64,000 nt of DNA from Pullichristensenella sp002068815 (GTDB lineage Bacteria; Bacillota; Clostridia; Christensenellales; Aristaeellaceae): contig JAXGXF010000001.1 of NCBI GenBank assembly GCA_040772885.1, forward strand, positions 289,645-353,644. The letters are read 5' to 3'. Of the stretch, positions 1 through 8,567 are shown piece by piece; positions within the stretch are counted from its first letter, which is position 1; the number at the start of each line of letters is the position of its first letter. A model generated the notes under the pieces. The model saw only the letters and a program-made list of their open reading frames with translations, did not search any database and was not told the origin of the DNA. The position numbers and the translations under genes are program-made.

Positions 1-3000
1 GGAGTCCTTGATCTGACCGCCGGTGGGGGTCGTGATCCTGAACACGGCGCCCTCGACGGCCAGCCCGGCGGTGTTTTTCTTTACGATGACCAGCTTGCGG
101 TACTGCGGGTCCTTGACCTCGATCTCGACCGCGTCGCTTCCGTAGACGCCTGTCCAGAAGGGGTTCTTGTTCAGGGGATACGTGGGGTTCTTCTCATACC
201 CCTCCCCGGCCCAGGTCTCCTGCAGGAAATACTGGGTATTCGGCTCGAGCATGAGGTGTATGTAGCCGGTCGCATCGGTCGTGTATTCGCCCTGCAACTC
301 GCCGCTCGCGCTGCTCCCCTTGTAGAGCTTGAACTTGAAGCCCCCGCGCGGGGTCAGGACCGTCGAGGACGCAAGGTTGTAGCCCATCTTGCGCACGACG
401 ACCGGCACCTTCGCGACCTGCTCGTTGAGAATCGGGTATTCGAAATAGTGGGTGTTGATGGTATACACCACATCCACGTCGGCGCTCGTCGTGGCGGTCA
501 GCGTCCAGTAGGTCTGGGTGGGGGTGACGTCCGCAGGGTAGCGCACCTCCTTGAGCACGAACTGGGCGGTGTACGTGGTGACGCCGGTGACGGAATCCAC
601 CTCTGCCTTGATGTACGGCGCGTATGTGGGATTCTCGGACAGCGCGGTCATGTTGAAGGATTCCGACAGCACGTTGCCCGCGACTTCGGCGTTCTGCGTC
701 GGCGTATAGCTGTCGCGCATGTCGACGCCGGTGGTCATGCTGGTCAGCTTCGCTCCGACCGGCGTGCCGTTCCCGTCGCCGAGGTACACGTCGAACGTGA
801 CGCCGGCCAGATTGACATAGGTGCCCTCCGTGGTGTGCAGCTTCTTCTTAATCTGAATCTGCAGGTAGCGCGGCCCATCTCCGCCGGGGCCGGTTTGATC
901 GAGCTCGTTGACGGCCTCCACGAGGGTGATGCTGTTTTTGTTGTATTTGTCGGCGCCCGAGGGCGTCAGCGGGCCGATAATCCCGGTTTGTCCCTCCGGG
1001 ATTTTGTATCCGTCGGGGGGCTGGACTTCCTTCAGCCAGTAGGTGGCGCCGTATTCCAGCGGCTCGGTGAGGAATTCGCCGGGGATGGCAACGCCGCCGC
1101 TGTCCCGCGCGGTGCCGGTCTCGTAGGTGCCGATCAGCACGGCGGTGGCGAAGTCCGCGCCCTTGTACAGCGCGTACTTGGCGTGGTCGAGCAGCGGAGC
1201 GCCGGTCTCGCTCCCCCTCTTGATCAGCCTGAATTGCACGTACGGCTTCTCGTTGACAAGCGAGGCGTGCGAATGCTCGTTCGGGGTGGTGGAACTTTCC
1301 CCGAAGTTGAAGCGGACGGCGTTGTACTTGGTTGCGAAGCCCTCGTAATCCGACGGGGAAAAGTCGGTGGTTGTAAGGTAAGACTGGGTGGGCGTGTCCT
1401 CTTTTCCGGTCGGCAGCTCGAGCCCCGGCGGGGGTGTGCGCTCGAAGGCGACGTAATCGCCCATGCCGTCGAGCCCCTCAAAGGAGACCCAGCCGTTCGA
1501 GTCGGTCGAGATGGAGGCGACGTACGCCAGTCTGATGCTGCCCCCCGCGACGGTCTTCTTGTAGAGCTCGATGGACACGCCTTCGAGCGGCAGCCGGACC
1601 TCGTGGCCGTGCTGCTGTCCGTACTTGTCCACCTTGACCTTGTGGATGTTCAGCGTGGCCTCCGGGATGTTGGAAAAGGTCTTCGCGACCACGCGATTTC
1701 CGCCCGAGGGGAAGCCGACCTTGCCGAATTGGGCAGTCTGGGAATCCGACGTCCCCAGATAGCCTTCCGGCGGCTGCGCCTCGGTGATCGTGTATACCAG
1801 CTCGACGCCGTTTTTGGAGTAGATCGGAAGCCCCGTCAGCGTCGCGACGCCGATGACCGTATCCACGATTGCGGAGTAGGTGCGCGTCCCGTCGGGTGTG
1901 AAACTGGTGGGCAAGCCGGAGATCGTATCGCCCGAAGCATACGTCACCGAGACTTTGAACTTCGTTACCGCGCCCGAAACGGTCGCCTGCGGGTTCGTCT
2001 TGGCGTCCTTCTTGGTGACGGTGAGATTGCCCCGGTTCAGATAGTTGTCTAGCGTGACTTCTTTGTAGTCGTCCGCCTCGAAGGAGATCGGCCCGTAGAA
2101 GTAGTCGGAGCCGCTCTTGATGTAGCCCACGACGGTGTCCGTGCCCTGGGGATACATGTTGTCCTCGACGAATGGTTTCACGACGTTGTCCGGGAAACCT
2201 TCCTTCAGGTAGTAGGGGCCGGTGCCCGGCAGAAGTTTGCTGACGTAGGCCGAGCTGCTGCCGCTCAACACCTTGACCTCGGGATTGACCTCGGTGAAGG
2301 TCGACCCGCTCTTCGTGTATAGTGTGAATGGGATTCCGGCTTGGTAGGTAACATCGTCCCCGACGAGGCTGACCATGTTCTTGTAAAGCCGCAGCTCCGG
2401 CTTCTTCGGGTCCTTCTCAGAGACATCCACCGAACCCAACACGGTCGTCACGGTCGCGGAGGGATCGCTCCCGGTGGCGGTCAGGTAGTCGGCCGGCGGC
2501 GTGATCTCCTCGAAGTAGTAGGTGACGTTGAGGTCCACCGGCGAGACGGTGAACTTGCCCTTGTTGGTGCCCGTGCCGGAGGTGGTGTATATCGCGCCAC
2601 CGTTGAAATATGTCATTGTGCCGCTCACCGAATCGTAGTAGTATACCTTGTACTGGGCGCCGTTGAGACCTATGCCGGCGGTGTCGGTCTTTGTGAAGAC
2701 AATCTTTCCCTTGTGCCGGTTGTTGTAGATCACCTGACCCGTCAGGTCGGTTTCCTTCTTATAGCTGAGGTTGACTTTCCACGCGGACACGTTGGTCGAA
2801 CCGCCATCCAGAGAGATGCTCGTGTTGACCGGGAAGTTTACGGTATAGCCCGCGACAGGGTCCTCCACGATGTAATAATCGATCAGGGCCCCGGCCGCGT
2901 CCCGGATGGGCAGATAGCCGGTGGAGTACGAGCCGTTGTTCAAATCGGTCATGTAGCCGCCGACCTGCGTATAGGTGGTGCCGCTTTTGGTATACACCTT

Positions 3001-5712
3001 GAACTTGGCGCCGAAATACGCCGATGTCGACTCGCTCCCGCTCGCATTGAAGGTCTTGGCCATTTTCTTGATCTTGAGCTTGCTGAGGAGTATGTTGTTG
3101 ACGTCGAGCGTCCTGTTCGTCGACGAGTCGAACGTTATGGTGATCGGGACCTGCTGCGCGTAGGCGCCGTCCGTCGTCTCGACCAGCGTATAGGTGATCC
3201 ACTGGCCGTTGTCGTATGCCCGGCTCAGGCCGTCAAATTCCACTTTGCCGCTCGAGTCCAGAGTCTTGACTCCGGTTTCCTCGAGAATGCTCGGATTGTC
3301 AGGGTTCTTGGGCCAGGTCAGCTTGAAGGAGAAATCGGAACTTTCGACGCCGGAAGGCCTGCCGACGGCAACGACGGAGTACTTGTCTCCGCCGACGGCC
3401 GACGAAACCACGTACTTGGTGATCGTCAGCTTCGCCGTGCTGGGGTAATTGTGGATCTGCCCGAGGTTCAGGGTCTGGGCGTTCACAATATTCACAAGCC
3501 GGTCGGCGATCTTCAGACGGCCCGTGGGCGCGACTGTCTCCACCAGCGTATATTCGCCCGGATCGGCAAGTATATACACGAAGCCCTGCGAGTCGGACGT
3601 GCCCTCGGCCTTCGCAACTTCGCCCTGGCGGAGCTCAAACGTCGCGCCGCTCAGCGGGGTGGTGCCCTCGTTGACCTTCTGGAACGTCAGCATGCCCTTT
3701 GCGGAGCTGTTGGTGAAGGTGAGCGTCTTATTCTCACCGCTCGCAATCGTGACCGGCTGCGCCGGGGCCGCCGTCGTATTATACGGCGGATCCGTCTCAA
3801 ACACGACGTAGTCGCCGGGCCCCAGCGGAATGGTGGGCGCGGTGTCGTTCGTGGTGAGCGAATACGTGGTTACATGTGCGGCGTCATTGATGATCGGGGC
3901 GGTGCCGTTCCAGTTGGAAGCGAGGGTCACGCCGAAGTCCGCGCCGCCCGGGAAGAGGGTGGACCAGGGCTCGTTGTAGGGTTGGGATGAGGCCGGGCTG
4001 TTGAGGAACGAAATATTCTTCTGAATCTTCAACCCGCCGGCAGGGGTTTTCTTCTGGTAGTCGATGTAGTCCGACCCATTCAGTACCCTGGGATCGGTGG
4101 TTCCCACATACTTGAAGCTCAGGCTGGCGCTGTTGGTCAGCCGGAAAACGCCCTCCTGATTCTCCTTGTCGGAACCGTAGGGCAGCGTCAGATCGCTGAG
4201 CGGGTAGGAGACCTTCACCTCGTACTCGGAGTAGAAGGGCGTCATCGCAGCGTCAGCGCCCGCGTGCTGGCCCGTCAGCGCGGTCCGGTTGTACCCCGTG
4301 ACTGTGAGGCTGGTTTCGCCCGCGCCGCCGGTTGCGGACGTGGTGCCCGTGGCATTCGTGGGAGTGAGCAGCGTGATCGACGAGGAGATCGGCGCGACAG
4401 ACACGCCGGCCGCGTTTTCGAAGGTCGGCAGCGTGTCGGTCAGCGTGTATTCGCTGAAGTTGATCACGCCGAATTTGTCGTAGTAAGGGCTGGCCTGGGT
4501 GAGGAAGTTCTCTCCGGCATCCGTGAGGCCGGTCTTAATATAGTAGGTAAAGGTGGCGCACTCGACGCCGCCGATGGTCGATATCGTCGGGACGTACGGA
4601 TTCTTGGGCTCCTTGGCGACCTTCGTCAGGTGCCAGCTCACGTCCGCCACGTTCATGATATCGGTAACGTTCTTGTAGAATTTGCTATCGGGGTCCTCGA
4701 CGAGATCGAAATCAAAGTCCACCGATTGGGGGGCGCCTTCGGAGTCCGTCGTGTCCACCGTTGCGGACACGTGAATCTCCAGCTCTTTATACGGGGTCTC
4801 ATTCGGAACGGAGCCGTTTCCGGTCATCTTTCCGGTCAGCGTGAAGTCCATGTATCTGCCGGTGTCTACGTCGGTGAAGCCGGTCAGCGTCACTATGCCG
4901 TCCACGGGAATCAGCTTGTCGCTTCCCCGGTAGAGATCGATCCCGTCGGGCACGGTGATCTTCACGGTGATGTTCTTGTATTGTTCATAAGCTTGGAATG
5001 TCTGCGTCTCAACCTTGTAGGCGGGAGCGCCCTGCGTGCTCACGACAATTGTATAGGTAAAGGCTTCGCCCGTCGGAACGCTCGCCCTGCTCACGACCGC
5101 GGAGGCGTAGAGATAGGGCAACTCCATGCCCTGGTTTCGAACGCTTGCGTCCAAGGAGGCATCGTAGCCGTTCGTAAAGGGAACCGTCTCCAGCGCCCCA
5201 AACAGGCCCATCGCCAGCATCGGGGACTCACCCCCGAGCGGATCCTCGGAGGGTTCCGGGGTCGGTTCGCCGCTCGCCCCCGGCGTCGGCGAGGCCGATG
5301 GTTCCGCGGTTGGCGTAGCGGACGGTTCCGCGGTTGGCGTAGCGGACGGTTCCGCGGTTGGCGTAGCCGTCGGCTCGGCGGTTGACGTGGGCGCCGGCAC
5401 CGGCGTCGCCGTGGCCGTCGGCTCCGCAGTCGCCGTGGCTGTCGGCTCGACGGTTGGCGTGGCCGTCGGTTCCGCCGTCGGCGTGGCCGTCGGCTCGGCG
5501 GTTGGCGTGGCCGTCGGCACCGGCGTCGCCGTGGCCGTCGGCTCCGCAGTCGCCGTGGGCGTCGCCGTCGGTGCGGGCGACTCCGTAGTCACCTCGGCGG
5601 CGACCGCAAAGCTCTCTGCAAATGGCGTCATATCCATCTGACCAAAGAGCATCAGGAACATCAGCAGCAGAGAAAGAATCCTGCGCGCACGGTTTCCGGC
5701 TTTGATTGACAT
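1..5712 (-). CDS. giant secreted adhesin with repeated CnaB/SpaA-like domains (C-terminus outside window)
   Basis: A single open frame of 1904 codons runs from the ATG at 5712 to the window edge without a stop, so the 3' end is missing. The start follows an AGGGGGG ribosome binding site. Residues 1 to about 38 form a signal peptide (basic start, then LSLLLMFLMLFG). Residues about 40-150 are a Thr/Pro/Glu stalk of TPTAEPTA-type repeats encoded by near-identical 24-bp units. Residues about 190-550 look like a fimbrial-type beta domain. From about residue 555 on there are about 12 prealbumin-like units starting near 555, 673, 757, 876, 998, 1104, 1226, 1351, 1489, 1612, 1766 and 1871. Each opens with a Lys-containing strand (for example LTITK, LKIKK) and most close with a Glu motif such as YTLVET or YWLKEVQPPDGY, the pattern of self-forming Lys-Asn/Asp isopeptide bonds. 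Role inferred: surface attachment. Whether it ends in a sortase signal cannot be seen. Confidence 0.9.
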   Translation of the reverse strand, partial: MSIKAGNRARRILSLLLMFLMLFGQMDMTPFAESFAVAAEVTTESPAPTATPTATAEPTATATPVPTATPTAEPTATPTAEPTATPTVEPTATATAEPTATATPVPAPTSTAEPTATPTAEPSATPTAEPSATPTAEPSASPTPGASGEPTPEPSEDPLGGESPMLAMGLFGALETVPFTNGYDASLDASVRNQGMELPYLYASAVVSRASVPTGEAFTYTIVVSTQGAPAYKVETQTFQAYEQYKNITVKITVPDGIDLYRGSDKLIPVDGIVTLTGFTDVDTGRYMDFTLTGKMTGNGSVPNETPYKELEIHVSATVDTTDSEGAPQSVDFDFDLVEDPDSKFYKNVTDIMNVADVSWHLTKVAKEPKNPYVPTISTIGGVECATFTYYIKTGLTDAGENFLTQASPYYDKFGVINFSEYTLTDTLPTFENAAGVSVAPISSSITLLTPTNATGTTSATGGAGETSLTVTGYNRTALTGQHAGADAAMTPFYSEYEVKVSYPLSDLTLPYGSDKENQEGVFRLTNSASLSFKYVGTTDPRVLNGSDYIDYQKKTPAGGLKIQKNISFLNSPASSQPYNEPWSTLFPGGADFGVTLASNWNGTAPIINDAAHVTTYSLTTNDTAPTIPLGPGDYVVFETDPPYNTTAAPAQPVTIASGENKTLTFTNSSAKGMLTFQKVNEGTTPLSGATFELRQGEVAKAEGTSDSQGFVYILADPGEYTLVETVAPTGRLKIADRLVNIVNAQTLNLGQIHNYPSTAKLTITKYVVSSAVGGDKYSVVAVGRPSGVESSDFSFKLTWPKNPDNPSILEETGVKTLDSSGKVEFDGLSRAYDNGQWITYTLVETTDGAYAQQVPITITFDSSTNRTLDVNNILLSKLKIKKMAKTFNASGSESTSAYFGAKFKVYTKSGTTYTQVGGYMTDLNNGSYSTGYLPIRDAAGALIDYYIVEDPVAGYTVNFPVNTSISLDGGSTNVSAWKVNLSYKKETDLTGQVIYNNRHKGKIVFTKTDTAGIGLNGAQYKVYYYDSVSGTMTYFNGGAIYTTSGTGTNKGKFTVSPVDLNVTYYFEEITPPADYLTATGSDPSATVTTVLGSVDVSEKDPKKPELRLYKNMVSLVGDDVTYQAGIPFTLYTKSGSTFTEVNPEVKVLSGSSSAYVSKLLPGTGPYYLKEGFPDNVVKPFVEDNMYPQGTDTVVGYIKSGSDYFYGPISFEADDYKEVTLDNYLNRGNLTVTKKDAKTNPQATVSGAVTKFKVSVTYASGDTISGLPTSFTPDGTRTYSAIVDTVIGVATLTGLPIYSKNGVELVYTITEAQPPEGYLGTSDSQTAQFGKVGFPSGGNRVVAKTFSNIPEATLNIHKVKVDKYGQQHGHEVRLPLEGVSIELYKKTVAGGSIRLAYVASISTDSNGWVSFEGLDGMGDYVAFERTPPPGLELPTGKEDTPTQSYLTTTDFSPSDYEGFATKYNAVRFNFGESSTTPNEHSHASLVNEKPYVQFRLIKRGSETGAPLLDHAKYALYKGADFATAVLIGTYETGTARDSGGVAIPGEFLTEPLEYGATYWLKEVQPPDGYKIPEGQTGIIGPLTPSGADKYNKNSITLVEAVNELDQTGPGGDGPRYLQIQIKKKLHTTEGTYVNLAGVTFDVYLGDGNGTPVGAKLTSMTTGVDMRDSYTPTQNAEVAGNVLSESFNMTALSENPTYAPYIKAEVDSVTGVTTYTAQFVLKEVRYPADVTPTQTYWTLTATTSADVDVVYTINTHYFEYPILNEQVAKVPVVVRKMGYNLASSTVLTPRGGFKFKLYKGSSASGELQGEYTTDATGYIHLMLEPNTQYFLQETWAGEGYEKNPTYPLNKNPFWTGVYGSDAVEIEVKDPQYRKLVIVKKNTAGLAVEGAVFRITTPTGGQIKDS
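5258..5590 (-). repeat. 24-bp-type repeats encoding the adhesin Thr/Pro/Glu stalk
   Basis: Units that translate as TPTAEP(T/S)A or TATPVPTA recur through this stretch. Between about 5300 and 5385 three copies are nearly identical at the DNA level with a 24-bp period. The rest alternate between two related unit types. Such repeats can change copy number by slippage, which would change stalk length without breaking the frame. Confidence 0.8.
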
Positions 5713-5742
5713 ATACTAAACCCCCCTGTTAGGTTTCTCGAT

Positions 5743-5772
5743 TCTGCACCTATCCATTTTGCACTTATCCAT
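5743..5772 (-). repeat. two 15-bp imperfect tandem repeats in the adhesin 5' leader
   Basis: On the plus strand the units at 5743-5757 (tctgcacctatccat) and 5758-5772 (tttgcacttatccat) differ at two positions. They lie between the adhesin promoter and its ribosome binding site. They could be a protein-binding site or an RNA element; nothing in the sequence decides which. Confidence 0.6.
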
Positions 5773-5834
5773 ATTATAGCACGGGGCAGTTACACAGCGG
5801 TAACATTTCCCAAAATGCACGGATACGTTACAAT

Positions 5835-5863
5835 ATTTTACGCTTTTTGCCTGTAAATGTCAA
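5835..5863 (-). promoter_or_regulatory. sigma-A promoter of the adhesin
   Basis: On the minus strand TTGACA (5863-5858) and TAAAAT (5840-5835) are separated by exactly 17 bp. The predicted transcript has a leader of about 115 nt before the ATG at 5712. A second -10-like TATAAT lies at 5778-5773 without a good -35. Confidence 0.75.
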
Positions 5864-5972
5864 TTATTATAGCAGAAAAGAAATAAAGAAGTTTTTATGA
5901 CGGCGTTCCTCTTCGATTTTTTTAACCCGCCGTTCCTCTTTGGATGGAAAATCTTGGAATAATCAATATTAC

Positions 5973-6142
5973 AGACCGAAGTCTATGTACGCTCTCCTTA
6001 AAGAGGAAAAAACGCACGAATCCGGCGATGATTCAGGGAGAATGTAGTTTCCGCCGGTTTCTGAAATTCGCTTTGTACGTTTCATTTAAAGACCGAAGTC
6101 TGTATATAACCGCCATGTAATTCTAAAAACAGACCGAGGTTT
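5973..6142. repeat. three copies of a short hairpin repeat, AGACCGAAGTCT
   Basis: Copies lie at 5973-5984 and 6090-6101 (identical, agaccgaagtct) and 6131-6142 (agaccgaggttt). The perfect copies are 4-bp inverted repeats around a CGAA loop and are followed by similar bases (TATGTAC, GTATATA, GTATTTG). They sit in the AT-rich gap between the NagB-like gene and the adhesin promoter, 110-280 bp upstream of its -35. They may be operator half-sites. No coding gene was found in 5864-6150. Confidence 0.6.
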
Positions 6143-6150
6143 GTATTTGA

Positions 6151-6186
6151 AAAGACAGCGGACGAGGAGAATCGTCCGCCGTCTTT
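6151..6186 (-). terminator. terminator of the amino-sugar operon
   Basis: Two 15-nt arms (6151-6165 and 6172-6186) pair with one mismatch around a 6-nt loop, and the stem ends in a short T run on the minus strand. It lies about 20 bp after the stop of the NagB-like gene. Confidence 0.75.
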
Positions 6187-6206
6187 CCGCCCCGCGAATC
6201 GTCTTT

Positions 6207-7205
6207 TCAATACTGGAACAGATAGTCGGGAGTTATGGTCTCGATGGCGTTTTCGCTCATGATTACGCGGGTGGGCTTGTCGCGCAGCTGCAGCACGGAC
6301 GCGGGGACCTCCTGCGTGGGTTTGCCGAAGATGCTCAGCCGCGAGGTCAGGCGCTGCCAGGTGACCTTGGTGCCGCAGGTGGAGATGCCGTGCATGTCGA
6401 GCACCTCCTTCGCCTTCATGGCGTCGCGGGGGCCCATCATCGCGCCCATCGGCGGCACCTTTGCGATATCGCCGGAAAATCCGAAGCATCCGTGCATTGA
6501 GTTCTGCGCGATCGTGAGCGGATGCAGCCGGGCGACCTTCGCGCCCTGCTCAAGGTATTCCTCCATCGTGGGCTTGAACCAGTCCTCGACGGGGTCGATG
6601 AACGCGAGATGGCCGGGCCAGCCGGGACCGGAATACACGATATCCGCCTCGCCGTCGTCCTCGAGCATCTTGGAAAACACGGGCGTCGTCGTGTTGCTGT
6701 GGTAGATGAAGTTCTCCTCCCGGAACCCCAGGTCCGCGATCTGCGACACCATGAAGCGATAGAAGGCGTTGCCGAAGCCCGCGCGGTAGCTCAGCGGCGC
6801 GATGTTGCCGTCCTCGTCCGCCCATTCGTCCATCATGTAGAACTTGACGTTGCGGCAATTGACCTTCAGCTCGTTGAGCATGTAGGCGACCTTGCGGTAC
6901 GTGGGCGACGGATTCGGGCAGATCATGACCACCTTCTTGTTCTCCCGGTCGGATTCTACGATGCGCCGGACCATGTCCGCCACCATTGCGATTTCGAATT
7001 CGTCGCCGGTGAGCACCTCGACGGACATCGCGGGGCTCGTGGGATGCCTGCCCTTCATGTTCAGTATGTCTTCCTTCGTGATCGCGCGACACCTGTTGAT
7101 GTTCTCGATATCGGTGAAGGGATAGAAGGGGGCGGGCGAAAACCGGAAATTGTCCTCGCCGAGCTCGGGCGTATCCAGCTTGATGGAATCGATTCCCAGA
7201 TTCAT
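6207..7205 (-). CDS. NagB-like glucosamine-6-phosphate isomerase/deaminase family protein, divergent active site
   Basis: Encodes 332 residues. The ATG at 7205 is chosen because AAGGAGAGG sits 6 nt upstream; an earlier in-frame ATG at 7244 lies inside the preceding gene. The fold is recognisable from MDEW at residues 125-128, matching the NMDEY motif of NagB, and GPGWPGHLAFIDP at 193-205, matching the G-N-D-G-H-I-A-F-N-E-P active-site loop. In that loop the His is kept (H199), but the catalytic Asp is replaced by Pro197 and the later Glu by Asp204. At 332 residues it is longer than the roughly 240-270 of classical NagB. It is the last gene of the operon, 13 bp after the ceramidase homologue. 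Inference: it isomerises or deaminates a phosphorylated amino sugar other than plain glucosamine-6-phosphate. Confidence 0.8.
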   Translation of the reverse strand: MNLGIDSIKLDTPELGEDNFRFSPAPFYPFTDIENINRCRAITKEDILNMKGRHPTSPAMSVEVLTGDEFEIAMVADMVRRIVESDRENKKVVMICPNPSPTYRKVAYMLNELKVNCRNVKFYMMDEWADEDGNIAPLSYRAGFGNAFYRFMVSQIADLGFREENFIYHSNTTTPVFSKMLEDDGEADIVYSGPGWPGHLAFIDPVEDWFKPTMEEYLEQGAKVARLHPLTIAQNSMHGCFGFSGDIAKVPPMGAMMGPRDAMKAKEVLDMHGISTCGTKVTWQRLTSRLSIFGKPTQEVPASVLQLRDKPTRVIMSENAIETITPDYLFQY

Positions 7206-7218
7206 GTTTTTCCTCTCC

Positions 7219-8553
7219 TTATCTGATACTCTCGATGAGTTCAAGTACGGCGTCGGTCAGCTTCCGGCCGAAGCCGGGGGCGAGCATCGAGGTATCGGTC
7301 TCATACCCTCCCTCGACCAGCGACTCGGGCGTGTAGACGTAGCCCGGCAGACAGCCGTTCGCCAATTCGTTGAATACCGTGACGCGGAAGGGCGCCATCG
7401 CCTTGAGGTAGAGCGCGAATTCGACGAAGACCTCGCCGGGGCAGCCGATCACCAGGGCGTCGCCGATCCGGATGACTTGCAGCTCCGCGGGCCGCTCGTC
7501 CTCCATGAGCTCGATTTTGACGCCGCGGTTCAGCATGCGCACATAGCCAAGCTGGTCCTCGGAGCCGAGCATCTTGAGATTCGCGTTCTGCCAGAGATAG
7601 TACTCCTCCCTGTTCCGGGAATCGCCGTACCTTTCATAGAGCTCCCGGTAGCGCGCGGTATCCGCCTCGACCTGCCGAACGAGCTCCTCCTCGGAGCCGA
7701 AGCTGCGCAGCTCGACTTCGATCTCCTTGCTCGCCGCGGCCACGTCCGGATTCTCCGTCCACGCGGCCCCCTCCAGCGCCTTCAGCGCGGCCCTGCCCAG
7801 CGCGCGGCCGACGCGCTCCGCTTCGTCGAAGCTCTCGCCCTGGCGATAGTAGCGGCTGGACTGGTTGCCCGAGGCGCCCTGCGAGAAGCCTACGACGGCC
7901 TCCGGCAGCGCGCCGTTCACCTCCATGCGCAGGTAGCAGGGATAGTCCGCGGTCACGACCGTGCTCCACTCGTGGATGAACGTCGGATGCAGCGTGTAGT
8001 TGACGAACACGCCGCGGACAATGCGGTTTGCGTCGCGAACGGCGAGCACGCCGACGAGCGGATCGTGCGGCCCGCCCGGGCTGCGGCGGTTGCCGCCGAC
8101 GCCGGATTCCGCGCCGCACACGGCGGTTGCGCAGGCGAAACTCGCTTCAAAGGCGCCCCGCTTCGCCTCGGCGATGCCCCCGACGATCTGCGAGACGAGG
8201 AAATCGACGTATTCCGCGCTCTGTTCCCTGCCCGCTTCCAGGCTCTCGATATCCAGCCTGCCCGCCGCCCACGGCCCGGAGTGCGTGTGGGTGCAGCTGA
8301 TCATGATGTTCTCCCCGCGGATACCTGAGGCCTCTTCCGCCATCCGTCGGACGCGCAGAACGTGCTTCTTCGAGAAGAACAGCAGATCGAGCGTCACCAA
8401 GGCGACCTCGGTTTCCCCGCCGTCGAGATACAGGCAGGACGCGAACAGCGGATCGTGCACGCCCGTGTTGTTGCGCGGGTAGTGCGGATACCCCGCCAGC
8501 TCCTCGCCCTCCCTGGGCGAAATGTCCCTCCGGGAAGTTCCCGCCTTCAGCAT
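7219..8553 (-). CDS. neutral/alkaline non-lysosomal ceramidase family hydrolase, cytoplasmic
   Basis: Encodes 444 residues starting at ATG 8553 behind AAGGAGGGGAGG. The neutral ceramidase N-terminal domain is recognisable from R-R-D-I-S-P and LAGYPHYP near residues 8-26, GVHDP (31-35), the zinc-site motif CTHTHSGP (87-94), NYTLHP (185-190) and the nucleophile loop GFSQGASGNQ (222-231). Secreted bacterial ceramidases have a signal peptide and a C-terminal Ig-like domain; this protein has neither, so it should act in the cytoplasm. It lies between nagA (14 bp upstream) and the NagB-like gene. Family knowledge gives amide hydrolysis of N-acyl groups. That the substrate is an N-acylated sugar rather than ceramide is inference from location and neighbours. 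Confidence 0.85.
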   Translation of the reverse strand: MLKAGTSRRDISPREGEELAGYPHYPRNNTGVHDPLFASCLYLDGGETEVALVTLDLLFFSKKHVLRVRRMAEEASGIRGENIMISCTHTHSGPWAAGRLDIESLEAGREQSAEYVDFLVSQIVGGIAEAKRGAFEASFACATAVCGAESGVGGNRRSPGGPHDPLVGVLAVRDANRIVRGVFVNYTLHPTFIHEWSTVVTADYPCYLRMEVNGALPEAVVGFSQGASGNQSSRYYRQGESFDEAERVGRALGRAALKALEGAAWTENPDVAAASKEIEVELRSFGSEEELVRQVEADTARYRELYERYGDSRNREEYYLWQNANLKMLGSEDQLGYVRMLNRGVKIELMEDERPAELQVIRIGDALVIGCPGEVFVEFALYLKAMAPFRVTVFNELANGCLPGYVYTPESLVEGGYETDTSMLAPGFGRKLTDAVLELIESIR

Positions 8554-8567
8554 AAGCCCTCCCCTCC

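Noticed and set aside
256..5385. Three long plus-strand open frames
   Set aside because: They lie opposite the adhesin. The minus strand gives a signal peptide and repeated CnaB motifs; the plus strand gives none.
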